From NCBI RefSeq assembly GCF_943734655.1, contig NC_071353.1:141707907-141771906 (forward strand): DNA of 64,000 nt. The letters run 5' to 3'. The notes beneath the pieces are model-generated. The model did no database searches and was not told where the DNA came from. It saw only the letters and a program-made list of their open reading frames with translations. Position 1 is the stretch's first letter; each line of letters begins with the position of its first letter. A program made the position numbers and the translations under genes. Below are positions 21,297-31,883 of the stretch, piece after piece. This stretch comes from Sabethes cyaneus (taxonomy: Eukaryota > Arthropoda > Insecta > Diptera > Culicidae).

Positions 21297-24200
21297 CTAG
21301 CTGACCCGACAAACTTCGTATTGCCACAAATTAACCTGTGTTGTACATAAATCATGAATCTCGGATGATCTTTGTCACTATCTCGAGTTTTGCAAGCCCC
21401 CCAGTGGGCGGCGCTTCCGACGGCGGGTCACCGGCAACACTCGCGACCGGTTCGTCCTGAATGATCTAGTGTTACTATAGATAGTTTTTGTGGTCTTGTT
21501 ATTGATTAATGTTTTATGGAAGAGTCTCGAATTTCTCGAGTTGGATTAATTTTTGAGTTTCGCAAAAATTTCTGTTTTATTTGTATGAGAGTCCATATCC
21601 CCCTACCACAGGGGTGAGAGGTCTCTAACTATCATAAAATAAATTCAAGACTCAAAAATCTCCTACATGCTAAATTTGGTACCATTTGCTTGATTAGTAC
21701 TCAAATTATAAGGAAATTTGTATTTCATTTGTATGGGAGCCCACCCTCTTAAAAGGGAAAGGGGTCGTAATACACCACAGAAAAAAAATTCTGCCATTTA
21801 AAACTCTCACATGCCAAATTTGGTTCCATTTGCTTGATTAGTTCTAAAGTTATGAGCAAATTTGTATTTCATTTGAATGGGAGCCCCCCCCCCCTCCTAA
21901 AAAGGTAAGAAGTCCTAATTCATAATGGGAAAAATGGTTGCCTCCAAAAACACCCACATGCCAAATATGGTTCCATTTGCTTGATTAGTTCTCGAATTAT
22001 GAGAAAATTTGTATTTCATTTGTGTAGAAACCCCCCCTCTTGAAGTGTGGAAGGATCCTAATTCACCGTAGAAAATATTTTTGCCTCCAAAAACCTCCAC
22101 ATGCCGAATTTGGTTCCATTTGCTGGATTAGTTCTCGAGTTATGAGGAAATTTGTATTTCGTTTGTATAGGACCCCCCCTCCTAAAGTGGGGAGGGGTCC
22201 CAATTCATCATTGAAAAAAAAATTGTCTCCAAAAACACACATGCCAAATTTGGTTCAATTCGCTTGATTAGTTCTCGAGTTATGAGGAAATTTGTATTTC
22301 ATTTGTACAGGAGCCCCTCCTCTTAAAGTGGGGAGGGGTCCTAATTCACCATAGAAAATTTTCTTGCTCTCGAAAACCTTCAGATGCCAAATTTGGTTGC
22401 ATTTGCTTGATTAGTTCTCGAGTTATGAGGAAATTTGTATAGAAGCCCCCCCTCTTAAAGGGAAGATGAGTTATAATTCCTCTTATAAAGAGGGGAGGGG
22501 TCTCAATTCACCATAGAATAAATTCTTGTCACCAAAAAAAAAACACCCACATGCCAAATGTTGTTCTATTTGCTTGATTAGTTCTCGAGTTAGGAGGAAA
22601 TTTGTATTTCATTTGTACAGGAGCCCCCCCCTCTTAGAGTGGGGAGGGGTCCTAATTCACCGTAGATAATTTTCTTGCCCTCGAAAACCTTCACATGCCA
22701 AATTTGGTTCCATTTGCTTGATTAGTTCTCGAGTTATGAGGAAATTTGTATGGAAGCCCCCCCTCTTAAAGGGGAGAGGAGTTACAATTCCCCTTATAAA
22801 GAGAGAGGGGTCTCAATTTACCATAGAATAAATTCTTGTCACCGAAAACACCCACATGCCGAATTTGGTTCCATTTGCTGGATTAGCTCTCGAGTTATAA
22901 GGAAATTTGTATTTCGTTTGTATAGGAGCCCCCCCCCCCCCACTTAAAGTGGGTCCCAATTCATCATTGAAAAAAAAATTGTCTCCAAAAACACACATAT
23001 GCCAAATTTGGTTCAATTCGCTTGATTAGTTCTCGAGTTATGAGGAAATTTGTATTTCATTTGTACAGGAGCCCCCCCCTCTTAGAGTGGGGAGGGGTCC
23101 TAATTCACCGTAGATAATTTTCTTGCCCTCGAAAACCTTCACATGCCAAATTTGGTTCCATTTGCTTGATTAGTTCTCGAGTTATGAGGAAATTTGTATG
23201 GAAGCCCCCCCTCTTAAAGGGGAGAGGAGTTACAATTCCCCTTATAAAGAGAGAGGGGTCTCAATTTACCATAGAATAAATTCTTGTCACCGAAAACACC
23301 CACATGCCGAATTTGGTTCCATTTGCTGGATTAGCTCTCGAGTTATAAGGAAATTTGTATTTCGTTTGTATAGGAGCCCCCCCCCCCCCCACTTAAAGTG
23401 GGTCCCAATTCATCATTGAAAAAAAAATTGTCTCCAAAAACACACATATGCCAAATTTGGTTCAATTCGCTTGATTAGTTCTCGAGTTATGAGGAAATTT
23501 GTATTTCATTTGTATAGGAGCCCCTCCTCTTAAAGTGGGGAGGGGTCCTAATTCACCATAGAAAATTTTCTTGCTCTCGAAAACCTTCACATGCCAAATT
23601 TGGTTGCATTTGCTTGATTAGTTCTCGAGTTATGAGGAAATTTGTATAGAAGCCCCCCCTCTTAAAGGGGAGAGGAGTTATAATTCCTCTTATAAAGAGG
23701 GGAGGGGTCTCAATTCATCATAGAAAAAAATGTTGTCTCCAAAAACACACACATGCCAAATTTGGTTCCATTTGCTTGATTAGTTCTCGAGTTATGAGGA
23801 AATTGGTATTTCATTTGTACAGGAGCCCCCCCTCTTAAAGTGAGGAGGGGTCCTAATTCAACATAGAAAATTTTCTTGCCCTCGAAAACTTTCACATGCC
23901 AAATTTGGTTCCATTTGCTTGATTAGTTCTCGAGTTATGAGGAAATTTGTATGGAAACCCCCCCTCTTAAAGGGGAGAGGAGTTATAATTCCCCTTATAA
24001 AGAGGGGAGGGGTCTCAAATTACCCTAGAATAAATTCTTGTCACCGAAAACACCCACATGCCAAATTTGGTTCTATTTGCTTGATTAGTTCTCGAGTTAT
24101 GCAGAAATTTGTGTTTCATTTGTATGGGAGCCCCCCCTCTTAGTGGGGGGAGGGGTCTCTAACCATCACTAAAACCTTTCCTGGCCCCAAAAACCTCTAC

Positions 24201-24308
24201 ATGCAAATTTTCACGCCGATTGGTTCAGTAGTTTTTGATTCTATAAGGAACACAGGACAGACAGACAGACAGACAGACAGACAGAAATCCTTCTTTATAG
24301 GTATAGAT
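21297..24308 (+). mobile_element. dispersed element with ~145-bp tandem array, copy 1
   Basis: Begins CTAGCTGACCCGACAAACTT and ends with an (ACAG)n run plus AAATCCTTCTTTATAGGTAT and AGAT. These are the ends of a repeat type common in mosquitoes and other insects, possibly non-autonomous and RTE-related (inference). The interior is a tandem array of 142-170 bp monomers, each holding ATGCCAAATTTGGTTCCATT, GATTAGTTCTCGAGTTATGA and a CCCCCCTCTTAAAG...GGGGAGGGG inverted pair. The left edge (21300-21560) and right edge are nearly identical to copy 2 at 25242-27470. Confidence 0.85.
22620..23515 (+). repeat. 448-bp higher-order duplication within the array
   Basis: A block of three monomers starting near 22620 is repeated 448 bp downstream with near identity: the same 65-codon open frame recurs at 22750 and 23198. 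A recent multi-monomer duplication by unequal exchange or replication slippage. Confidence 0.88.
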
Positions 24309-24708
24309 ATGTTTAGCAGAATTGGAAGCATATTTGGTTTCACCTTTGGGACCGGAAGCAATTGAAGTAACCACAGAAATTACAAGTACTGCTAACGCAT
24401 CCAGTTAAAAAGTATTGTTGGGTGCGGTTTATAGGCCCGTGATATCAATGGCTCTATTTTTTCAAAGATAGCTGCCACGTGTCTGTCTATAAACTCCGCT
24501 CTCTGTCGATGATTACAGGCATTTATTTTTGACCTACATATACAAACTTAAGATTTGGCTGATGTGTGCTTTCAACAAGATGGCACAACTTGCCACATAC
24601 ATAGGATGCGAAAAAATGGAGCATTCGCATGGAATACGCAGTCATTCGCAGTCTGTGACTGCCTCACTTTGTTAACTGCATTTATAATAATTACATTTTA
24701 TAGCTACG
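24309..24708 (+). other. spacer with a possible transposase scrap
   Basis: At about 24557-24600 the plus strand reads ADVCFQQDGTTCHI, resembling the VWFQQDGATCHTA block around the second catalytic aspartate of Tc1/mariner/IS630-type transposases. Only about 15 residues are alignable by eye. The rest of the stretch is unassigned. Confidence 0.4.
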
Positions 24709-25241
24709 CACAGTGGCCCAAAAGGGCGAAAAGTGGAACTTTTTTCCTAGCGTCTTTTACTTTCATTTTATCAATATAGTGTCTACATAACCTGACAAGT
24801 TAATCAAATCATAACACTTTCTTTGGAAGTTCTTTAAGGTGAAACGGTACTGAATCCCAACATGGCCGAATCGATGGCACTCATATCCTCACCCCTTGGA
24901 TTTCCGCCCCTCATCCACCGATGCAGCCGGAAAATGTTTGGCCCAAGAGAACTATCTGAATAACATAACTAACCTTTGGATATTAGTTTCACGCAGCGTG
25001 CAAGGTCACAATGTTGTAAAATATCCTATTTTCAGGCTTCCTATCATGAGGTTTTTCGACAATTATGACTTTATTATGTCGAATCGACGAACACAAGCTC
25101 GATTGCACTAACGATTTTCATAGAATAATTCTGAATCACTGAACACTGCAGCTAATCCGAAAAATGCTTCACGACTTGTGCGACACAATAGCATTTCACT
25201 TCACGACACTTTAAACGCAAAAAAATTAATATTTATCTTAA

Positions 25242-27470
25242 ACTAGCTGACCCGACAAACTTCGTATTGCCACAAATTAACCTGTGTTGTACATAAATCA
25301 TGAATCTCGGATGATCTTTGTCACTTCTCGAGTTTTGCAAGCCCCCCAGTGGGCGGCGCTTCCGACGGCGGGTCACCGGCAACACTCGCGACCGGCTCGT
25401 CCTGAATGATCTAGTGTTACTATAGATAGTTTTTGTGGTCTTGTTATTGATTAATGTTTTATGGAAGAGTCTCGAATTTCTCGAGTTGGATTAGTTTTTG
25501 AGTTTCGCAAAAATTTCTGTTTTATTTGTATGAGAGTCCATATCCCCCTACCACAGGGGTGAGAGGTCTCTAACTATCATAAAATAAATTCAAGACTCAA
25601 AAATCTCCTACATGCTAAATTTGGTTCCATTTGCTTGATTAGTACTCAAATTATAAGGAAATTTGTATTTCATTTGTATGGGAGCCCACCCTCTTAAAAG
25701 GGAAAGGGGTCGTAATACACCACAGAAAAAAAATTCTGCCATCTAAAACTCCCACATGCCAAATTTGGTTCCATTTGCTTGATTAGTTCTAAAGTTATGA
25801 GCAAATTTGTATTTCGTTTGAATGGGAGCCCCCCCCCCCCCACTCCTAAAAAGGTAAGAAGTCCTAATTCATCATGGGAAAAATGGTTGCCTCTAAAAAC
25901 ACCCACATGCCAAATATGGTTCCATTTGCTTGATTAGTTCTCGAATTATGAGGAAATTTTTATTTCATTTGTGTAGAAGCCCCCCCTCTTGAAGTGTGGA
26001 AGGATCCTAATTCACCGTAGAAAATATTTTTGCCTCCAAAAACCTCCACATGCCGAATTTGGTTCTATTTGCTTGATTAGTTCTCGAGTTATGGGGAAAT
26101 TTGTATTTCATTTGTATTGGAGCCCCCCCTCCTAATGTGGGAAGAGGTCCTAATTCATCACAGAAAAAATTCTTGCCTCCAAAAACACCTACACGCCAAA
26201 TTTGGTTCCATTTGCTGGATTAGTTCTCGAGTTATGAGGAAATTTGTATTTCGTTTGTATAGGACCCCCCCTCCTAAAGTGGGGAGGGGTCCCAATTCAT
26301 CATTGAAAAAAAAATTGTCTCCAAAAACACACATATGCCAAATTTGGTTCAATTCGCTTGATTAGTTCTCGAGTTATGAGGTAATTTGTATTTCATTTGT
26401 ACAGGAGCCCCCCCTCTTAGAGTGGGGAGGGGTCCTAATTCACCGTAGAAAATTTTCCTGCCCTCGAAAACCTTCACATGCCAAATTTGGTTCCATTTGC
26501 TTGATTAGTTCTCGAGTTATGAGGAAATTTGTATGGAAGCCCCCCTCTTAAAGGGGAGAGGAGTTATAATTCCTCTTATAAAGAGGGGAGGGGTCTCAAT
26601 TCACCATAGAATAAATTCTTGTCACCAAAAAAAACACCCACATGCCAAATGTTGTTCTATTTGCTTGATTAGTTCTCGAGTTATGAGGAAATTTGTATTT
26701 CATTTGTATAGGAGCCCCCCTCCTAAAGTGGGGAGAGGTTCTTATTCATCATAGAAAAAATTCTTGCCTCCAAAAACACCTACATGCCAAATTTGGTTCC
26801 ATTTGCTGGATTAGCTCTCGAGTTATAAGGAAATTTGTATTTCGTTTGTATAGGAGCCCCCCCCCCACTTAAAGTGGGGAGGGGTCCCAATTCATCATAG
26901 AAAAAAATTTTGTCTCCAAAAACACACACATGCCAAATTTGGTTCCATTTGCTTGATTAGTTCTCGAGTTATGAGGAAATTGGTATTTCATTTGTACAGG
27001 AGCCCCCCCTCTTAAAGTGAGGAGGGGTCCTAATTCAACATAGAAAATTTTCTTGCCCTCGAAAACTTTCACATGCCAAATTTGGTTCCATTTGCTTGAT
27101 TAGTTCTCGAGTTATGAGGAAATTTGTATGGAAACCCCCCCCTCTTAAAGGGGAGAGGAGTTATAATTCCCCTTATAAAGAGGGGAGGGGTCTCAAATTA
27201 CCCTAGAATAAATTCTTGTCACCGAAAACACCCACATGCCAAATTTGGTTCTATTTGCTTGATTAGTTCTCGAGTTATGCAGAAATTTGTGTTTCATTTG
27301 TATGGGAGCCCCCCCTCTTAGTGGGGGGAGGGGTCTCTAACCATCACTAAAACCTTTCCTGGCCCCAAAAACCTCTACATGCAAATTTTCACGCCGATTT
27401 GTTCAGTAGTTTTTGATTCTATAAGGAACACAGGACAGACAGACAGAAATCCTTCTTTATAGGTATAGAT
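25242..27470 (+). mobile_element. dispersed element with ~145-bp tandem array, copy 2
   Basis: Same termini and orientation as copy 1 (ACTAGCTGACCCGACAAACT start, CTTTATAGGTATAGAT end) and almost identical for the first 600 bp and last 450 bp. The internal array is about 780 bp shorter, and the (ACAG)n tail has fewer units. It lies wholly inside the Transib-like element 24709-29019 and so inserted after it. Confidence 0.85.
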
Positions 27471-28181
27471 TATACGTTTGAATCGTGTTGTCCAAATACC
27501 ACTTGAAACTTTGGGTACTGTTTTTTTCACTGTTGATCGTTTCTATGTCAACGTCGGCCTATTTACAGTGCTGTAAGTACAAACATGAGAAACAGCACAA
27601 CAACCTTTTTGTTGCATGCATTGAACAGAAGTTTTTTTTATTTCTTCAGTGGCTATTAAAATAAAGTTTGTTTGATTTAATTGATATTATTTGTTAACAG
27701 TTGTAATTGCAATGATTTTGATGCTTAACTGAAGCTTTTAAATATATCCATTATGCCAATTATCGATACGATCGGATTTTTGGCTACCCTGATTGTACCG
27801 AATGAGCTGAGGAAAGGTAACCATAATAAGAACGATAATCGTAAAAACAAGTATTGCACTTGTCGCAAAATGATAAATGCTTCTGCCTACAGAAAGAAAA
27901 AAGTATCTTTAGAGTTAAAAAGAGCTGTACTGTTAAAAAGAGAGGTGTAATCCTAAGAGAGAGGAGCCAGCTGGGATGGATTTTGTGCATCGAACTGTCA
28001 CTGCGAATCGGGCTAGCTTGATTGAATAAAACAGGGGAAGTATTTATTTGCGATGAAATTTCAAACCCCTCGCAAATCTGAGCATGCTAATCTGATTTAA
28101 ATGGTACCATTTGAATTGTCTGCACAACATATAAGAGGAAGAAGGAAACGAAAACAATCAATCAATCTGTCATCGAGCCGG

Positions 28182-28182
<1 letters not shown>

Positions 28183-28219
<37 letters not shown>
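28183..28219 (+). repeat. (TC)n microsatellite
   Basis: About 18 uninterrupted TC units inside the Transib-like element. Confidence 0.95.
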
Positions 28220-28223
<4 letters not shown>

Positions 28224-29024
28224 GTAAGCCACTGTTTTTCTTACAAATATAAATAGGGTTTCTTGAGGTTGCGTTAACCTGCTATTATGTCACTCTTAGC
28301 TTAAGTTTGGTAAGAAAATCTTGATTTGTATCAATATGTGAATTGATCATATCCACCTCATGACCATCAGTTTGACAGTACTGATTTATGTGTATGCTTT
28401 AATATGTAATTTCTTCACACACACCATGTGAGTTGTGTTGACCAATACATTGATAGACTGTTGTTTTGTTTGATTGTTTTGGATTCAGTACCGTGTCACC
28501 TTTAGAAATAGTTTTTCGTACTTAGCTTTTGTTAGTTGCATTTTACAAGAATGCTTCATTTTAGACAATTATTGAATATTTTTTGAATAGTTTTTGAATA
28601 TTTTTTGAAACGGTGGTTCTACAATTGATGAAAGGACGGTAGGGGAAAGGAAAATTGTTTGGTGAAGGAGGAAAAAGAGCGGAAAGGTGAGGCCCCTGGG
28701 CATGAGATTAGTCAATTATTGAAGCACCCAAAACACACGTTTTTGCAAGACCCTAAATGTCTAGGACCTTTTTGTACAAAGTTTTCGCAAGTATGCTAAG
28801 TATGAAAACTATTTTTCAAGGAACTTTCAAAGAAAGTGCATTGTAACTCTGCACTCAACAGAGATAGAAATATTACTTCTTCAGCAGGGTTGCTTATTTT
28901 TACATTTCCTACCATTTTGCCGAAGAAACTACGCTTCTATTTCGTTACAAAAAAAGTTTGTTATTTGATTTTTAGCATGTTCAAATATGACTAACTTTTG
29001 ATACTTCCAAGCCACTGTGCTACG

Positions 29025-29545
29025 TAGTAAGCCGTCTTGCCAATCCAAGGGGATGTCACCTTCTGCAGCCCTAGTACGAACTGGGGAGTGTGCAAGAAAT
29101 ATACCCACAGTGATACCACCAAGCGATTCGGTGCCGCATTGGGAACAGAAAAGTGAGCGAAGGTGGAAAACGGCGAGCTTCAACAAGGGCGTATTCGTTG
29201 AAGCGCTCTACTTTGGAAGCATCCCCTCGAACCTAAGTACGGAAGGGTCGACAGCACTATTAACACGAGCGTGCGATGCAACTATGCTGAGGATAAGAAA
29301 GCCGCGGAACGATCGACACCCTTCGCCTTCGTGTCAGGAGGAGAAATCAACGTGCGAGCCCGTTGATGCCGATAGAGAAGAAAGAATACCCACAGAGCAG
29401 CAAGAACTGCACTTAACAAAGCTGTTAAAAGCTCAGCAAGCCATCTTGCTTGGAGGAACTTTGTCGTAGCTCGAACGCGAATCCTTGGGAGACGCTTATA
29501 GGGCAACCATTTCGAAGATTAAAGGTACTTCCGTATCACTTGAAC
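29025..29545 (+). pseudogene. non-LTR retrotransposon ORF2, endonuclease-RT linker
   Basis: Plus-strand reading gives RWKTASFNKGVFVEALYFG, LTRACDATMLRIRKPRNDR and, in a shifted frame near 29400-29530, ALNKAVKSS, SHLAWRNFV and LGDAYRATISKIKG. This is the familiar order between endonuclease and RT in R1/LOA/Jockey-type ORF2 (WxVxxFDxxxFxEAL, ACDATMxRxxxPRxxR, ALxxAIKxSK, WGxAYxxVMxKxKG). The element continues at 31275 and 38767 on the far side of later insertions. Frameshifts make it a pseudogene. Confidence 0.75.
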
Positions 29546-29555
29546 CCTAAACCTA

Positions 29556-29664
29556 ACCGCTTAGTTGGTTTCGAGGTACGATACTGGTCTTAACAAGCCA
29601 GTCGTCATAGGTTCGAATCCCGGCAAGGCGGTGTTGCTAGATAGAGTCAGTAGGATTTTTGCAC
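29556..29664 (+). mobile_element. tRNA-derived SINE fragment
   Basis: A-box-like TTAGTTGGTTTCGAGG at 29561-29576 and B-box GGTTCGAATCC at about 29610-29620, spaced as in a tRNA promoter. An anticodon-arm-like ACTGG...CCAGT lies between them. Downstream CAGTAGGATTTTTGCACT parallels GATTAGGATCGTTGCACTAG at about 63719-63738. No acceptor-stem pairing, so not a tRNA gene. Possibly a Feilai-type mosquito SINE (inference). Confidence 0.65.
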
Positions 29665-29933
29665 TCAGGGCCGGCGCTAGCCAATTTTTCGATCCACGCA
29701 AATTCTCAAAATGGCGCCCCCAGAACAAACGGAAAACAGCCGGCGTTGCTGTGTGTAGACATTTTACTGCCTACACACTCGCAAACGCACAGTCTCGTAG
29801 CGTTTTTCTGCATAACCACTCACGAGGCAAACAACTCGTGAGCAGCCAGCTGCCCGTGAGGGGTCCGAAAGGAATGCTAATGCCGGTGTGTTCATTAGAA
29901 CGAGTACGTGTGTGTGAGAAAATTAGCCCACTG

Positions 29934-30041
29934 CCCAAGCAACAATGTGAGTTTTATTGTAGTTTTATGGTGGCTTTCATGACCAATTTTGGTCTTAAAT
30001 TCCATCATAAGAGTGTAATAAAACCCTAATTGTTACTTGGG
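29934..30041. mobile_element. 108-bp CCCAAG MITE, copy 1
   Basis: TIRs CCCAAGCAACAATGTGAGTT and, complemented from the right end, CCCAAGTAACAATTAGGGTT. The element is nearly palindromic, with TTTATGG...CCATCATAAGAG-type internal pairing. It is flanked by TG on both sides. Comparison with the empty site in copy A (near 1700-1720) shows the exact insertion with a TG duplication. A second 108-bp copy is at 42337-42444. Confidence 0.88.
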
Positions 30042-30339
30042 TGGTCACAGTCAACCACCATTTCTTTTGAATAATTGTCGGTTTCTTGAAACCCATTACA
30101 TATTAGAATGATAAACCTTGAAAAACGAGATAGTTCGGTTCATATTTTCTGGTACTTCAGAAACTTTGTTCTCATACCTTGCTACTTCATTGAAGATGAA
30201 TCTGCTGAAGACATTCAAAAATCTCCCGAAAAATTTATAATCCCGAAAAATAAATAATATAATATCATCAATGCCACTTTCCCATCACGTTTATCTGAGT
30301 GTTTTGATTGTTGTGTTTTGTTGCAAATAAATTTTCATC

Positions 30340-30545
30340 AAGAGGAGGTGGAGCTCAAACGGAAAGCGAAGAATGGCGTAGGCGTATGAACCATGCACTG
30401 CAGGCATTACTTGGAATGATTCTAAAAGTACACTCGTCGAAAGTTGGAAGAGTACGATGGGTCGGTGCTCGGTCACGTCGCAAGAATACCGGATGACCGT
30501 GCAGTGAATCTGTTCTCTTTTAGACCTTCATCGGCGCTCTTCTAG
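30340..30545 (+). pseudogene. non-LTR reverse transcriptase C-terminal remnant
   Basis: Encodes EEWRRRMNHALQALLG, KVGRVRWVG and, after a one-base frame change, HVARIPDDRAVNLFS. Same fragment as 1240-1432 on the minus strand, with better preservation of RVRWVG. It is the 3' end of an RTE/Jockey-like ORF2; the catalytic core is absent. Confidence 0.65.
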
Positions 30546-30620
30546 ACCTTGCGGCGCTCATACACAGACGAGAGTGTTGACCGAACATGAATTCACCAAT
30601 ATTTTTGGCCAGCATAAACC

Positions 30621-30897
30621 AACGCCCTGTCCAGGATATCAAAAATCACGAACGCACAAGAGACAAAGACATGGTCCCTACTTCAAAATGTTGCGACAAT
30701 ATATGATGAAAGTTTGTCGATATTCATTTGCTCCTATTATTTTGTTTATCGTGATACATTCTGGTTGCTACATATGTTTATTTTATAGTCAGAGAATAAC
30801 CGGTTTATCGCTCTTCATTTTTGTCGATTATTTCTGCGTATGAACAATTATATTTTGAGTCCACCGTACGGCGAAGAGCCAGAGCACGGAAAAGAAG
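30621..30897. other. unassigned spacer
   Basis: No clear feature. The last 35 bp before the MITE read as basic residues (RRRARARKR in one frame), as in the linker before non-LTR RT domains, so they may belong to the broken ORF2; this is weak. Confidence 0.3.
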
Positions 30898-31274
30898 CCC
30901 AGCTAGCACCAACTAGTATATCAATGTACGAAAACTATCGTAAATATCTCCTAACAAACTCTAAATCGTAACTAAAGCTGGATAAAGTGGGATCAAGTTG
31001 ATTTTCTGTCGTATATAATGATAATGACTGACATACATACGATTTTCAGCACAAAATCGTAGAATAGTACGGAGCGACTCGCGCTTAATCGGATATTATC
31101 GTATATAAATACTTATATAGTCGTAACGCTCAAAATTATTCGTAATCACGTATATCGCCTCTAAAATAGTACGGATATGCCATTTTTGTGCATGAAATAC
31201 GATTAATTTAGCATGTATATCTGTACGTAATGTACGTTTTCCCTTTTTGTATACATATGGAAATGCTAGCTGGG
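30898..31274. mobile_element. CCCAGCTAGCA MITE, copy 1
   Basis: TIRs CCCAGCTAGCA (30898) and TGCTAGCTGGG (ending 31274). The body shares GTATATCAATGTACGAAAAC, ATATCTCCTAACAAACTC and GTAACGCTCAAAATTATTCG with the copy at 43697-44032, same orientation. It ends just before the RT coding remnant resumes. No open frame. Target duplication unclear. Confidence 0.87.
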
Positions 31275-31883
31275 AGCTCGAGGAGCGAGGAGCTGATTGA
31301 ATTAGCGAATGTCTTGAAGGAAAACAACGCCCCAGATTCAGACGGAATTCCGAATCTGGCCCTGAAAGAAGCAATTCAAGAGAACCAAGTACACAGAGCA
31401 TGAGGGCGGCTTGTCAAACATGCAGTTCAGCTTTAGAAAGAGCAGATCTACAGTGGATGCCATCCAAAAGGTGGTGGAAGCTGCGAAGGCAGCACAAAAA
31501 CAAAAAAAAAAAAAACAGGAAATCGCCGTGGTTACCTTAGACGCTTAACAGAATGAAAGTCCCCATGTATCTCTGCAGAATTTTGAAAAGTTAAAGGTGT
31601 AAAAAGAACTACAATTATGGCAGGCGTTCCTCAGGGCTCCATCCTCGGTCCGACACTGTGAAACGCGATGTACGACGATGTATCGCATTGGGCGAATAGG
31701 AAGCATGGAGAAATTATGTTTCATCTGACACAACTCCGGTCAGGTCATGGTTGTTACAGAAACTACCTCCAAAGAATTGGGCACGCAGTGTCCCCTCTCT
31801 GTCCGGAATGTGCTGGCATTGAAGAAACACCGGATCACATGGTTTTTGACTGTCTACGTTTCGGCTCAATTCGAAGTACAATG
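31275..31883 (+). pseudogene. non-LTR reverse transcriptase, split by Transib-like element
   Basis: Plus-strand reading gives RSEELIELANVLKENNAPDS then DGIPNLALK (pre-RT block), GLSNMQFSFRKSRSTVDAI, VVTLDA (start of the first catalytic motif), and AGVPQGSILGPTL followed by a stop in place of W and then NAMYDD. From 31716 it gives FHLTQLRSGHGCYRNYLQ, GHAVSPLCPECAGIEETPDH and VFDCLRFGSIR, the Cys/His C-terminal segment of R1/LOA/Jockey-type ORF2. The YADD region is lost. The frame runs to ATG 31881-31883, exactly at the CAATG duplication of the Transib-like element; ORF2 resumes at 38767. Confidence 0.85.

Larger units (their letters stand above)
24709..29019. mobile_element. Transib-like element 2, TSD CTACG
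   Basis: Begins CACAGTGGC (24709) and ends with its complement GCCACTGTG (29019), flanked by an identical 5-bp duplication CTACG at 24704-24708 and 29020-29024. CACA/RTGG termini with 5-bp duplications are characteristic of Transib, the relatives of RAG1. Internal agreement between the ends is weak apart from CAAAAGT-like bases about 20 nt in. No transposase frame is visible; about 2.08 kb of its own DNA remains after removing the dispersed element 25242-27470 inserted in it. Classification is inference. Confidence 0.6.
29665..30620 (+). mobile_element. 1-kb dispersed repeat (copy B)
   Basis: Plus-strand counterpart of 1083-2158. Relative to that copy it lacks about 220 bp near 29855 and gains the 108-bp MITE 29934-30041. 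Its 3' part carries the RT C-terminal relic. It interrupts the non-LTR ORF2 that resumes at 31275. Confidence 0.78.

Noticed and set aside
22750..22947. Recurring 60-74 codon frames with KFVFRLYRSPPP
   Set aside because: They arise from the 145-bp monomers and recur with each one; different monomers break them differently.
21297..24308. CRISPR-like array
   Set aside because: Repeats are contiguous, 142-170 bp, with no unique spacers, in an animal genome.
29017..29469. 150-codon frame as a host gene
   Set aside because: Its residues match the endonuclease-RT linker of non-LTR retrotransposons, and the element continues in shifted frames.
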